A DNA stretch of 64,000 nucleotides from positions 124,001 to 188,000 of the forward strand of contig JAFWJL010000002.1 in NCBI GenBank assembly GCA_017511605.1, in the 5' to 3' direction. The position numbers and the translations under genes are program-made. Below the pieces are notes generated by a model, which was not told where the DNA came from, ran no database searches, and was given only the letters and a program-made list of their open reading frames with translations. Shown one piece after another: positions 1 through 8,884 of this stretch. The DNA comes from Bacilli bacterium (lineage in GTDB: Bacteria > Bacillota_I > Bacilli_A > RF39 > UBA660). How positions within the stretch are numbered: the first letter of the stretch is position 1; each line of letters begins with the position of its first letter.

Positions 1-1649
1 TGCAACTTGTATTTACCATCCTCATAAATAACACTTGCACCAAAATTATAATTTTTAGCATACTTATATCCTGATGAATCCTTTGATAAAATATACCTTA
101 AATTTGATTTAGTACATGTAGTATCATTATTACCACATGTATAAACATAATCATTATAAGTGGTATTATATCCGCGGAAAAAATCACCTAAACTAATAGT
201 AATATAATCAATAAGTTCTAATCCATTTCGCGCTTTTGCTAATGTTATTTCTTGAGATTCATCAATATATTTATAATAATTGGACGCTGTTTGTGTTATA
301 CGTCTAGGCAAAACGCATGTTGTTGCCGAATTACCACATGTATATTTTCCTAAATATTGGCTTGAGTTATCATACCATGTTTTTAACTCAACAGTAGTTA
401 CTTGGTTGCTTAATGAATAAGTTCCATCCCCATTATCTATGATATCATCACTTAAAGATATACTAACATCACTATCCCCGCCAGATAATTTCTTAACATA
501 TGCACCACTACCAAATCCAGCCCAATAAATTGAACCACCCACATACATAATACTAGATCCTGATGTGGCACCAACTATCACATATTTTCCTTTTAATTTT
601 TCGTGTTCTGATAAACTTTTTAGTTTCGTAGGATTTATCAAAGTATACGTACCAGGAGTTGTTTCTCCATAATCATATGAGTCTGCATAATAATAATTTG
701 TACTCAATGGAGAGACTAATTCTAATACGCTATCTTCTGATGGTGAAAAATCCTCATTCTCCATTACTCTAAAGGTATCTTTTACATATTCATCACCATG
801 CATGTATCCTACTAATAACATAGGATTAGTTGAATTATAAAACTTGTCACCGCCTATCAAATCCCTAAGAGTTGACTTATAACCCTTAGCATAAGTAGAC
901 GAAGCATAACTATCGATCCTATAAAAATCACCACTATCATACCTGTCATATGCACACGTACCACTAGTATTTCTACATGTATATGGATAATTTTCTATTA
1001 TATCTTCTATAACAGATTGTGCATTAGATTCATTTACTGTTATAGTTTTACAATCATTTGGATCATTAGGATCATCCACAAGTGTAAATGTTGTTTTAGC
1101 ACCACTTGTTGTTGCTGTATAGTTTTTAGCATATTTATATGTTCCACTTAGATTTAATTCTTTTAAAATTCCACCAATATGATGAAGAGTTCTAGTATCT
1201 CCACAATTATACTGAGTTTCACCATTAACTGTAGATGTTTCAGGTTCTCCATTATAAAGTAGTTTTACTCCACCTGTATCAGTAGTTCTTATCATTTGCC
1301 AACATTTATCTGCAAATAATACATTATTTTTATTTAATATTTCTGTTCCTTTAGCAGCAGTAGATCCATAAAAATGATATATGTCTTCTGTTGATTTAGA
1401 TGGATCCATTGAATCTTGATGAGCCCCTGTATATTTTAAAGCATATCCTTTACTTACTTCTTTCTTTAATGCAGTATAAAGTGTTCTATCATATTTACTT
1501 ACTTCTAAAGTCCCAAATATCTCTAAATTAGATTCTAATATAGCATAGCCTAATCCGACAAACAAAGAAACTCCTAGTATAACTAATACTAAGATTTTTT
1601 TTCTAAGATTGATTCTATATTTCCATTTATGTTTCTTTATTTTTTTCAT
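1..1649 (-). CDS. Large cysteine-repeat cell-surface protein, incomplete (N-terminal 549 residues)
   Basis: The frame is open from an ATG at 1649 to the left edge, so the C-terminus lies outside the window. The protein starts with a very basic cytoplasmic tail (MKKIKKHKWKYR) and one hydrophobic segment at about residues 19-36 (ILVLVILGVSLFVGLGYAI), giving a signal anchor and an extracellular body rich in Tyr, Thr, Asn, Ser and Gly. The motif Y-T-C-x-N-x(2-3)-T-C recurs three times, with a fourth variant (YNCGD), and KYAKNY appears twice, so the body is built from diverged Cys-paired modules. No catalytic motif is visible. The start is supported by GGGAG and an extended -10 element just upstream. 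It is probably a secreted or wall-linked surface protein; the function is unknown. Confidence 0.75.
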   Translation of the reverse strand, partial: MKKIKKHKWKYRINLRKKILVLVILGVSLFVGLGYAILESNLEIFGTLEVSKYDRTLYTALKKEVSKGYALKYTGAHQDSMDPSKSTEDIYHFYGSTAAKGTEILNKNNVLFADKCWQMIRTTDTGGVKLLYNGEPETSTVNGETQYNCGDTRTLHHIGGILKELNLSGTYKYAKNYTATTSGAKTTFTLVDDPNDPNDCKTITVNESNAQSVIEDIIENYPYTCRNTSGTCAYDRYDSGDFYRIDSYASSTYAKGYKSTLRDLIGGDKFYNSTNPMLLVGYMHGDEYVKDTFRVMENEDFSPSEDSVLELVSPLSTNYYYADSYDYGETTPGTYTLINPTKLKSLSEHEKLKGKYVIVGATSGSSIMYVGGSIYWAGFGSGAYVKKLSGGDSDVSISLSDDIIDNGDGTYSLSNQVTTVELKTWYDNSSQYLGKYTCGNSATTCVLPRRITQTASNYYKYIDESQEITLAKARNGLELIDYITISLGDFFRGYNTTYNDYVYTCGNNDTTCTKSNLRYILSKDSSGYKYAKNYNFGASVIYEDGKYKL

Positions 1650-1667
1650 AGACTCTCCCTATTATTT

Positions 1668-1673
1668 ATTATA
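1668..1673 (-). promoter_or_regulatory. Extended -10 promoter of the surface-protein gene
   Basis: TATAAT preceded by TGG (TGnTATAAT) lies about 20 nt upstream of the ATG at 1649, directly after the tex terminator. No good -35 is visible. Extended -10 elements of this form recur in the window. Confidence 0.55.
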
Positions 1674-1680
1674 CCACTAA

Positions 1681-1706
1681 AAAAAAGTATATTACTATAC
1701 TTTTTT
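1681..1706 (-). terminator. Terminator of tex
   Basis: A perfect 11-bp stem (1681-1691 with 1696-1706) has loop ttac and A/T runs on both sides. It starts two bases past the tex stop codon. It could also work in the opposite direction. Confidence 0.8.
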
Positions 1707-1707
1707 A

Positions 1708-3867
1708 TTAATCTCTTGGTAATAAGCTTAAACTTACCTTATTTTTTTGTAAATTTATGTCATCTACATAGCAATCTACTATATCTCCTACACTAAATAA
1801 ATCACTAGGATGTTTAATATATTGATTAGAAAGTTTAGAGATATGTGCAAGACCATCATCATGTAATCCAATATCTATAAATAATCCAAAATCAACTACA
1901 TTTCTTACTGTTCCTTGTAACTTCATCCCAACACTTAAATCTTTAATATCTAAAATATCACTTTTAAGTATTGGTTGTGGATACTCATCTCTTGGATCTA
2001 AATTAGGTTTTTTTAATGATTTAATAACGTCTTCTAAAGTATAAATATCTGTATTTAATTCTTTTGATGTTTCTTCTATATTAATTTTATCTAACTTATC
2101 TATTAATTCTTTAGTACCAATATCCTTAATAGTACTATTTAATTTATTTAATAAATTCTTAGCTATTTCATAACTTTCAGGATGTATTCCAGTAGAATCT
2201 AATATATTATCCCCTTCAGTAATACGAAGAAATCCTATTGCTTGTTCATAAGCTTTATCAGAAAGTAATTTTTTCTTCTTTATTTCTTCACGAGACATAA
2301 TTTTACCAACACTATCTCTATAATCAATTATCTTTTTAATAACACTCTTAGTAATACCTGATACATATGATAATAGTGATGGTGATGCAGTATTTATATT
2401 TACTCCTACATTATTAACACATTTTTCTACTACAAAGTCTAATGAACTAGATAATTTAGATTCAGAAACATCATGTTGATAAAGTCCTACTCCAATACCT
2501 TCAGGTGGTATTTTAACAAGTTCCGCAAGTGGATCTTGTAACCTTCTACCAATTGATACTGCACTTCTTTTTTCAACAGCTAAATCTGGGAATTCTTCAA
2601 TTGCTTGTTTTGATGCCGAATAAATTGAAGCCCCTGCTTCACTTACAATAACATACTTACAATTTAAATTATATTCATGTATCATTTCACTACATAATTT
2701 TTCTGATTCACGTGATGCCGTACCATTACCTATAGCTATAATATCTACATTATATTTCTTTATTAACTGAGATACTACTTCTTTAGAAATTTTAATATTC
2801 TTTTCCTCTTGTCCTTTTAAGAAAGGTTTAACCACAGTACTATCCAAGTATTTTCCAGTCTTATCAATAACTGCTAACTTACATCCATTAACATATCCAG
2901 GATCAAATGCAAGTACTACTTTTTCCTTCATTGGAGGAGTTAAAAGTAATGCTTCTAAGTTCTTCCCAAAATTCTCAATAGCAGCATCTTCACCTTTTTC
3001 AGTTAATTCACTTCTAATTTCTCTTTCTATAGATGGTTCAATTAATCTTTTATAAGAATCTTCTATTGCATCTTTAACATACTTAGTAACAAAACTCTTA
3101 TCATTTTTAATCATTTTATTTTGTAAGTAACTAATTACTTCATTCTTTTCAACATCTATTGATACTGTTAATACTTTTTCATTTTCACCTCTATTTAAAG
3201 CTAATATTCTATGAGGTTTAATATACTTAACTGTCTCACTATAATCATAATACATTTCATATGTTTTATTTTCATCTTCTGCATTTTTCTTTATTTTAGA
3301 AACAACAGTCCCATTCTTAAAAAAATAACTTCTAATCCATTTTCTGTAACTTGCATTATCACTAACCCATTCAGCTATAATATAACAAGCTCCTGTTACT
3401 GCTTCATCAGTATTTTTTACTTTATCGTTTATAAACTTACTACATAAACTATCTATATCTCCAGTCATTGGAAAAGATAAAATCATTTTTGCAAGTGGTT
3501 CTAATCCTAAAGCAATAGCCTCTGTTGCTTTACTCTTTTTCTTTTCTTTATATGGTCTATATATATCTTCTACTTCTACTAGTTTAGAACAATTCATTAT
3601 ATTATTCTTAATCTCATCAGTTAACATACCTTTTTCATCTATTAATCTAATAACATCTTCTTTTCTTTTTAATAGATTTACTTGATAAAGATATACTTCA
3701 TTAATACTTCTTATTGTTTCTTCATCTAATGCTCCTGTTGCTTCTTTTCTATATCTTGCAATAAAAGGAATAGTGTTATCCTCTTGTAGTAAAGTTAATA
3801 CTGTATTAACTTGTTTTTCTGTAATATTAAGATTTGTTGCAATCTCTTTTATAATCATCTCATTCAT
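1708..3867 (-). CDS. tex: Tex-family transcription accessory / S1 RNA-binding protein
   Basis: About 719 residues, the usual size of Tex. The N-terminal Tex helical domain carries the family signature TIPFIARYRKEATGALDEE. It is followed by a YqgF/RNase-H-like domain (AFDPGYVNGCKLAVID), helix-hairpin-helix segments (NINTASPSLLSYVSGI) and a C-terminal S1 domain (VDFGLFIDIGLHDDGLAHIS). Tex proteins bind nucleic acid and influence transcription and RNA handling in the cytoplasm; the exact role varies by species. I chose the second ATG, at 3867, because GGAGGTG lies six bases before it and would overlap an earlier in-frame ATG. It appears monocistronic, with its own promoter and terminator. Confidence 0.93.
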   Translation of the reverse strand: MNEMIIKEIATNLNITEKQVNTVLTLLQEDNTIPFIARYRKEATGALDEETIRSINEVYLYQVNLLKRKEDVIRLIDEKGMLTDEIKNNIMNCSKLVEVEDIYRPYKEKKKSKATEAIALGLEPLAKMILSFPMTGDIDSLCSKFINDKVKNTDEAVTGACYIIAEWVSDNASYRKWIRSYFFKNGTVVSKIKKNAEDENKTYEMYYDYSETVKYIKPHRILALNRGENEKVLTVSIDVEKNEVISYLQNKMIKNDKSFVTKYVKDAIEDSYKRLIEPSIEREIRSELTEKGEDAAIENFGKNLEALLLTPPMKEKVVLAFDPGYVNGCKLAVIDKTGKYLDSTVVKPFLKGQEEKNIKISKEVVSQLIKKYNVDIIAIGNGTASRESEKLCSEMIHEYNLNCKYVIVSEAGASIYSASKQAIEEFPDLAVEKRSAVSIGRRLQDPLAELVKIPPEGIGVGLYQHDVSESKLSSSLDFVVEKCVNNVGVNINTASPSLLSYVSGITKSVIKKIIDYRDSVGKIMSREEIKKKKLLSDKAYEQAIGFLRITEGDNILDSTGIHPESYEIAKNLLNKLNSTIKDIGTKELIDKLDKINIEETSKELNTDIYTLEDVIKSLKKPNLDPRDEYPQPILKSDILDIKDLSVGMKLQGTVRNVVDFGLFIDIGLHDDGLAHISKLSNQYIKHPSDLFSVGDIVDCYVDDINLQKNKVSLSLLPRD

Positions 3868-3885
3868 CTTAAACACCTCCATATT

Positions 3886-3914
3886 ATCATATCAAAAAGA
3901 AACATTTATTTCAA
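3886..3914 (-). promoter_or_regulatory. Promoter of tex
   Basis: TTGAAA (3909-3914), a 17-nt spacer and TATGAT (3886-3891) with a TG extension lie immediately upstream of the tex ribosome-binding site. Confidence 0.65.
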
Positions 3915-3917
3915 AAA

Positions 3918-3941
3918 AAAATACGTAATTTTACGTATTTT
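3918..3941 (-). terminator. Terminator of the 3D-domain gene
   Basis: A 10-bp perfect stem (3918-3927 with 3932-3941) is followed on the minus strand by a run of T. Its first arm includes the end of the stop codon at 3940-3942. Confidence 0.75.
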
Positions 3942-4536
3942 AATAACCATATCTTAATATTTCAAATGTCGTATTTCTAGATAAACCAAAATCATATGAT
4001 TCTTTTTCAGTCCAGAATAATAAATCAAATAAATATCTTCTTCCTATTCCTATATCTCCACCACGATCTAATACTATAGCATTGAATGTACCTATTTTAC
4101 TATTCTTTACTCTTACAATAGTTCCATATGGATATTTTCTATCTCCTGCAACTATTCTACATTCACCATATATTGGATCATAATATCTCAAATTATTACC
4201 CTTAGCATCATATCTAGCACCAACTACTCCAGAACATCCCTTACAATCAAGTCCATATCCTGACATAGTACCATATATTGTTTCTAATACATCAGTAATT
4301 AATTTAGCATCTGCAATATTACTACTAACTGTAGATGTGAAATTAGAAACAACTTCATCCATACTAGAATCATCTAATACTATTTCTTTTTCAGTAGCAT
4401 TTATAAGACTAGTAGTTAAACTCTTAGAAAGTATTGAATTTGTAGTTTTTGTATTATGACTTTCTGGTACTATTAGTACTAATCCTACTATTATTATTAC
4501 TAAAATTGAATTTAAAATTAAATCAAATCTTTTCAT
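3940..4536 (-). CDS. Secreted 3D-domain (RlpA/YabE-like double-psi barrel) cell-wall protein
   Basis: 198 residues. An N-terminal membrane segment (FDLILNSILVIIIVGLVLIV) is followed by an exported region. The C-terminal half (about residues 95-198) resembles the 3D domain named for three conserved Asp, and all three can be placed: AGDRKYPYG, VLDRGGDIG and FDLLFW. Such domains act on or bind peptidoglycan in resuscitation and germination factors and in spore or wall lytic proteins. C-x2-C (CKGC) could form a disulfide. The start chosen is the ATG at 4536, preceded by AAGGAG; an in-frame ATG 33 nt upstream lies before that site. The ribosome-binding site sits in the 3-prime arm of a hairpin (see 4541-4585). 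The substrate is not determined. Confidence 0.75.
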   Translation of the reverse strand: MKRFDLILNSILVIIIVGLVLIVPESHNTKTTNSILSKSLTTSLINATEKEIVLDDSSMDEVVSNFTSTVSSNIADAKLITDVLETIYGTMSGYGLDCKGCSGVVGARYDAKGNNLRYYDPIYGECRIVAGDRKYPYGTIVRVKNSKIGTFNAIVLDRGGDIGIGRRYLFDLLFWTEKESYDFGLSRNTTFEILRYGY

Positions 4537-4540
4537 AATA

Positions 4541-4585
4541 AAAACTCCTTGTATTAAATATTTTATCATTTAAACAAGGAGTTTT
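4541..4585 (-). terminator. Hairpin serving as terminator of the upstream gene and masking the next ribosome-binding site
   Basis: A perfect 12-bp stem (4541-4552 with 4574-4585) has a 21-nt loop. It begins 7 nt after the stop of the gene at 4592 and ends in a short T-run. The AAGGAG of the 3D-domain gene (complement of 4545-4550) lies in the 3-prime arm, so a transcript read through from upstream would have this site paired. Whether it terminates or only represses translation is inferred. Confidence 0.6.
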
Positions 4586-4591
4586 CAATAT

Positions 4592-5506
4592 CTAATTTTG
4601 TCTTTCACAACTATAACTAGAAGCCTTCATATTCTTTTCAATTTCATCAATATCTTGGTCTAATTTATATGATGGTAATATACCACCAGCTTCAGTAAAT
4701 GCAGCATTTAATTCTTCTGGATCAACTGTTTCTAACTCAAAACTCTGAGTTTCAGTAAGTCTTCCATCTGTATAATTACATTTTATAGAAACACCTTCTA
4801 ATTCAGCAGTGTTTTCTTTAAGACTATTACATTTTTCTGCTAATATATCTAAACTATTTTCCGTTGTAGAATCTCCTCTTGTATTAGATATATATTTAGT
4901 ACTTTTTAACTTATTATCAGTAAATCTAAAAGTAAATTCATACTCTTTATCTAAGTCTTTAGTATTTGTACTCATACTGCATATTAATCTACCTGTAGTA
5001 ATAACTTCAGTAACTGGAGTTTGTTGTCCTTGACCACTCATATATACTCTAACCATACTAGAAATTTGTGGTAAGAATATAATAAACGCAATTAATAATC
5101 CAAAGAATATTAATAATCCCGCAACCTTTAATTTGCTTGGTGGTGTATAATCTTTAATTTCAACCTTCTTCAAATTTTCATTTACCATTGCATTAGGATC
5201 CGTTTGTTCTTGTGGTTGAACTACTACAGGAGTAGTTACTGGTTCAGTAGGCATTTGCATATTTGGAACTTCAACAACAGGTGTTTGTGTTTGAACCGGT
5301 TGTGGAGTTATAACTGGTTGTGTTGGTTGAAGTATCTCAACAGCAGGTGCTACATTTTGTTGAACAATTTGTGGTTCAGAAGGCACAACTGTTTCTGTGC
5401 TTGGAACCATTACAGGTTCTGATGCTTGATTAATATTAGTTACAGGTACAGTACTAGGTACAGGTGTAACTGTATTATTATTTATATTATTATTTTCATT
5501 ATTCAC
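4592..5506 (-). CDS. Membrane protein with Pro/Thr/Val-rich cytoplasmic region, function unknown
   Basis: About 304 residues. The first 120 are low-complexity and rich in Asn, then Pro, Val, Gln and Thr (VQTQTPVVEVP type). One membrane span follows (VAGLLIFFGLLIAFIIFLP), then a C-terminal domain of about 150 residues with four Cys, probably outside the cell. The GTG at 5506 is the likely start, 8 nt after AGGAG; an upstream in-frame TTG lies before that site. I recognise no family. Pro/Gln-rich tails before a single span recur in surface-sensing proteins of Bacilli. It lies between rpe and the 3D-domain gene on the same strand. Confidence 0.6.
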   Translation of the reverse strand: MNNENNNINNNTVTPVPSTVPVTNINQASEPVMVPSTETVVPSEPQIVQQNVAPAVEILQPTQPVITPQPVQTQTPVVEVPNMQMPTEPVTTPVVVQPQEQTDPNAMVNENLKKVEIKDYTPPSKLKVAGLLIFFGLLIAFIIFLPQISSMVRVYMSGQGQQTPVTEVITTGRLICSMSTNTKDLDKEYEFTFRFTDNKLKSTKYISNTRGDSTTENSLDILAEKCNSLKENTAELEGVSIKCNYTDGRLTETQSFELETVDPEELNAAFTEAGGILPSYKLDQDIDEIEKNMKASSYSCERQN

Positions 5507-5547
5507 ACTATCAACTCCTATTTTCAAGAATATTATAACATAACAAA

Positions 5548-6177
5548 TTATCTTAGACTAGTTATTTTTTCTTGATAATTATCGCCACTTATAATATAAC
5601 TTCCTGCAGTTAAAATATCTGCATCTTCTACTTTATCTAAAACAGTATCACAGATACCTCCATCTACATCAATCAATATATCTAAGTTATATGAATTAAT
5701 TAATTCCCTTATTTCTTTTATTCTATTTTCACTTTCTTTGATAAACTCTTGTCCGCCCTCTCCAGGATAAACACTCATCACAAGTATTTGATTTAAATAA
5801 GGCAAATATGGTATAAGTTCATTTACTTTAGTATCAGGATTAATTGCTAATCCACATTTAATAGCAAAGCTCTTAATAAGTTCTAAGTTCTTAATGATAT
5901 CTTCACTACTCTCTATATGAAACATAATACACTCTGTATTAAGTTCAGCATATTGTGGAATATATTTAGAAGGATTTTTTACCATTAAATGAACCTCTAA
6001 TCTCTTAGACGTATATTTATATATATTTTTCATTTCACTAAATGGCATAGTCTTATTTTTTACAAATTTACCATCCATTATATCAACATGAATAAAATCA
6101 ACATCTGTATCATTTAATTTAGTTAAATCCACGGGAATATTCTTACTACTTAAAAATGAAGCACTAATTTTTTTCAT
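5548..6177 (-). CDS. rpe: Ribulose-phosphate 3-epimerase
   Basis: 209 residues, a TIM barrel of normal length. It interconverts D-ribulose 5-phosphate and D-xylulose 5-phosphate in the pentose phosphate pathway. Family motifs are present: the N-terminal SASFLS, DVDFIHVDIMDGKFV with metal-binding His and Asp, EVHLMV, SVYPGEGGQEF and the C-terminal IDVDGGI. The start is the ATG at 6177, after GGAG; a TTG three codons earlier falls in the spacer. The first 14 nt overlap the end of rsgA, which implies translational coupling. The gene closes the conserved rlmN-prpC-prkC-rsgA-rpe series; the thiN gene that often follows in Bacilli is absent. Confidence 0.95.
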   Translation of the reverse strand: MKKISASFLSSKNIPVDLTKLNDTDVDFIHVDIMDGKFVKNKTMPFSEMKNIYKYTSKRLEVHLMVKNPSKYIPQYAELNTECIMFHIESSEDIIKNLELIKSFAIKCGLAINPDTKVNELIPYLPYLNQILVMSVYPGEGGQEFIKESENRIKEIRELINSYNLDILIDVDGGICDTVLDKVEDADILTAGSYIISGDNYQEKITSLR

Positions 6178-7006
6178 TACTATCAACTCCTATAAAATTT
6201 AAATAATTTAAATATCTACTCTCTAATATATTATTCGCAAGAACTTCTTTCTTTACAACACATTCTTTTTCATTTGTATGATTACAATCTTTAAAAGGAC
6301 AAGGATATTTACTAAATTCTATAAATGAATTTTTTATATCTTCTTTAGTAAATTGTTTAAATTCCAATGAAGAAAAACCTGGAGTATCCATTACTTTTCC
6401 ATTAGCTATCTCGAATAATTCAACTACTCTAGTAGTATGTTTACCTCTTCCTAAAGCCAATGATACTTCTCCTGTTTCTAAATTCCAATTAGGATTCAAT
6501 TTATTAAGTAATGTACTTTTACCGGCACCTGTTTGTCCTGTAAATACACTTGTTTTATTACTTAATAATCCTTTTATTTTATCTATTTCTGTATTAGAAA
6601 TTACAGTGTATCCAATACTTTCATAATACTTTAATATTTCTTTTATTTTATTCAATTCATTATCATCTACTAAATCTTCTTTAGTAATACAAATAATTGG
6701 TTTCACATGATTCATTTCCATAAGTGAAATAAATTTATCTAAAAGATTTGTTGAAAAGTCAGGCAATTTCAAACTAGTAATTAAAAAAGCTTGGTCTATA
6801 TTACTTACTTTTGGCCTTTCAAATACATTTTTACGAGGAAGCACCTCTTCTATCAAACTTTTTTCTTTACTGAAAAGAACATAATCCCCAACCACTGGAG
6901 TAATATGTTCTTTTCTAAATATACCACGACATTTACAAGGATAAACTTTATCTTCACAACTTATAAAATGTAAATCACTACTAATTTTTATAATTTGTCC
7001 TTTCAT
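6164..7006 (-). CDS. rsgA: Ribosome small-subunit-dependent GTPase A
   Basis: 280 residues. A late 30S assembly GTPase with an N-terminal OB fold and a circularly permuted GTPase domain: the G4 motif TKED precedes the P-loop GQTGAGKST, and DTPG follows. The C-terminal zinc finger is complete (CPFKDC-x-H-x5-C). The permuted order and the zinc finger identify RsgA/YloQ. In Bacilli it is a target of PrkC, whose gene ends just upstream. It starts with ATG at 7006, 9 nt after the prkC stop, and overlaps rpe by 14 nt. Confidence 0.96.
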   Translation of the reverse strand: MKGQIIKISSDLHFISCEDKVYPCKCRGIFRKEHITPVVGDYVLFSKEKSLIEEVLPRKNVFERPKVSNIDQAFLITSLKLPDFSTNLLDKFISLMEMNHVKPIICITKEDLVDDNELNKIKEILKYYESIGYTVISNTEIDKIKGLLSNKTSVFTGQTGAGKSTLLNKLNPNWNLETGEVSLALGRGKHTTRVVELFEIANGKVMDTPGFSSLEFKQFTKEDIKNSFIEFSKYPCPFKDCNHTNEKECVVKKEVLANNILESRYLNYLNFIGVDSNEKN

Positions 7007-7015
7007 AAATCTCCT

Positions 7016-8884
7016 TTATTCTGTCTTTTCTTCCTCTTTATTCTCTTCTTGATTAGTTTCTGTTTGTGTTTCAGGTTTAGTTTCTGGTTGTGTCTCAGGT
7101 TTAGTTTCTTCTGGTTTAGTTTGTGGTTTTACTACTGGTTTTTTAGCTATTGTTACTCTTAATGTAGTTCCTCTAACTATCTTAGTACCTGCAGTTCTAG
7201 ATTGAGAAATAACTCTTCCCTCTGTATATCCTGTAGTTTCTTGTTCACTCTTCTCTAAAACTAATCCATATTCACTACAGAAACTTTCAACATCACTTAA
7301 ACTCCATCCTTCACCAGCCATATCTGGGAATTTATCATATATATCTGGAGTATAAAGAATTAATTGATCACCTTTTTTAACTTTACTTCCTGCTTCTAAT
7401 GATTGCCCAATAATTGTATTTTCATCTTTTTTCTTATCCTTATCTTTATCATCATCACCAGGATCTTTTTTCTCTATTGTTACTTTTAAACCATATTTAG
7501 TCTCTAATAATGTTTTAATTTCAATTGCATTCTTATCTTTATAATCTTCTAATTCATAAGTCTTAGGACCACTAGATTTATAAATAGTAACTTTACTTCC
7601 TTTTTTAACACTTCTACCACTAGCCGGTTCAGTCTTAACTACTCTATTTATATCTATATCATCATCTGCGATTAATTCTACCTTATTCTTTACTACAAAT
7701 CCTAACTTTTGAAGTTTCTTTTCACATGAACTTACTTTTAAATTTTCACATTTAGGAATTGTAATAGATGATTTATTTTGATGAATACCAGGTAATGCCC
7801 CAGACCATGCAAGTAAGAATCCAGCTACTACTAATAGTATGACACCAAAAATAATTCCAAGAATAATTATTAATCTATTACTCTTCTTATCTTCTATATC
7901 CTCTAAATCTTTAGATATATCTTTACTAGTAGTATCTTCTCCAATACTTTCAAGTTTTATATCTTCTTCCTTATCAGCATCTTTTTCACTCTTTTTAGTC
8001 TTCTTACTCTCTCCATCACTTTCAGGATATTTATATTCATATGGAGCTTCATCCATTCTTTCATCATTTAAAGCTGTTAATAAATCTTCATGCATACTTC
8101 TTGCACTATCATATCTGTTTTTAGGATTCTTAGCTGTTGCTTTTTTAATAATATTTTCAATACTTTGAGGAATAGATGGATTATCTTCTCTTAAACTTGG
8201 TAGAGGTTCTCTCATATGTTTAAGAGCTATTTCTACTGCATTATCTCCTCTAAATGGTAAACTTCCAGAAAGTAATTCATAGAAAATAATACCCATAGAA
8301 TAAATATCACTCTTTATAGTACATCCTTTACCACTAGCTTGTTCAGGAGGTAAATAATGTACACTGCCCATAACACTATTAGTTTGTGTTAATTGAGTAG
8401 AATTCAAAGCCATTGCAATACCAAAGTCAGTAATCTTAATTTGGCCATCATCTTTAATCATAATATTCTGAGGTTTTAAATCTCTATGTATTATATAAGA
8501 ATCATGGGCATGAGCCATACCATCAGTTAACTGACTCATTATATCAATAGCTTCACTTAAAGTAAGAGTTCCTCGTTTCTTTAACAATTGTTTTAAAGTC
8601 TTACCTTCTACATATTCCATTACAATGTAATATGTACCATCATCTTCTCCTACATCATACATCTCAACAATATTAGGATGTGCTAATGAAGAAGCAGAAA
8701 GTGCCTCTCTTTGAAATCTTCTTACAAACTTCTCATCATTTGCAAGATCCCCTCTTAATATCTTAATAGCAACATTTCTATCTAGGATATTATCATGTCC
8801 TAAATAAACATTTGCCATACCACCTTCGCCAATCGATTTAATTATTTCGTAACGATCATTTATCTTTTGACCTTTTGTTATCAC
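7016..8884 (-). CDS. prkC: PASTA-domain serine/threonine protein kinase
   Basis: 622 residues. The N-terminal kinase domain (about 10-275) has GEGGMANVYLG, the catalytic Lys in AIKIL, HRDLKPQN, DFG and PPEQ. An acidic/basic linker, one membrane span (about 336-360) and three extracellular PASTA repeats follow, ending in a Thr/Glu/Pro/Lys-rich tail of about 45 residues. PASTA repeats bind muropeptides or lipid II, so the kinase couples wall state to growth and, in spore formers, germination. The start is GTG, overlapping the prpC stop as GTGA. The long charged C-terminal tail is unusual; it may span the wall. Confidence 0.96.
   Translation of the reverse strand: MITKGQKINDRYEIIKSIGEGGMANVYLGHDNILDRNVAIKILRGDLANDEKFVRRFQREALSASSLAHPNIVEMYDVGEDDGTYYIVMEYVEGKTLKQLLKKRGTLTLSEAIDIMSQLTDGMAHAHDSYIIHRDLKPQNIMIKDDGQIKITDFGIAMALNSTQLTQTNSVMGSVHYLPPEQASGKGCTIKSDIYSMGIIFYELLSGSLPFRGDNAVEIALKHMREPLPSLREDNPSIPQSIENIIKKATAKNPKNRYDSARSMHEDLLTALNDERMDEAPYEYKYPESDGESKKTKKSEKDADKEEDIKLESIGEDTTSKDISKDLEDIEDKKSNRLIIILGIIFGVILLVVAGFLLAWSGALPGIHQNKSSITIPKCENLKVSSCEKKLQKLGFVVKNKVELIADDDIDINRVVKTEPASGRSVKKGSKVTIYKSSGPKTYELEDYKDKNAIEIKTLLETKYGLKVTIEKKDPGDDDKDKDKKKDENTIIGQSLEAGSKVKKGDQLILYTPDIYDKFPDMAGEGWSLSDVESFCSEYGLVLEKSEQETTGYTEGRVISQSRTAGTKIVRGTTLRVTIAKKPVVKPQTKPEETKPETQPETKPETQTETNQEENKEEEKTE

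Noticed and set aside
8881..8884. TGA read as tryptophan (mycoplasma code)
   Set aside because: TGA serves as the true stop at prpC and fmt at conserved gene ends, and Trp is TGG in all recognised proteins.
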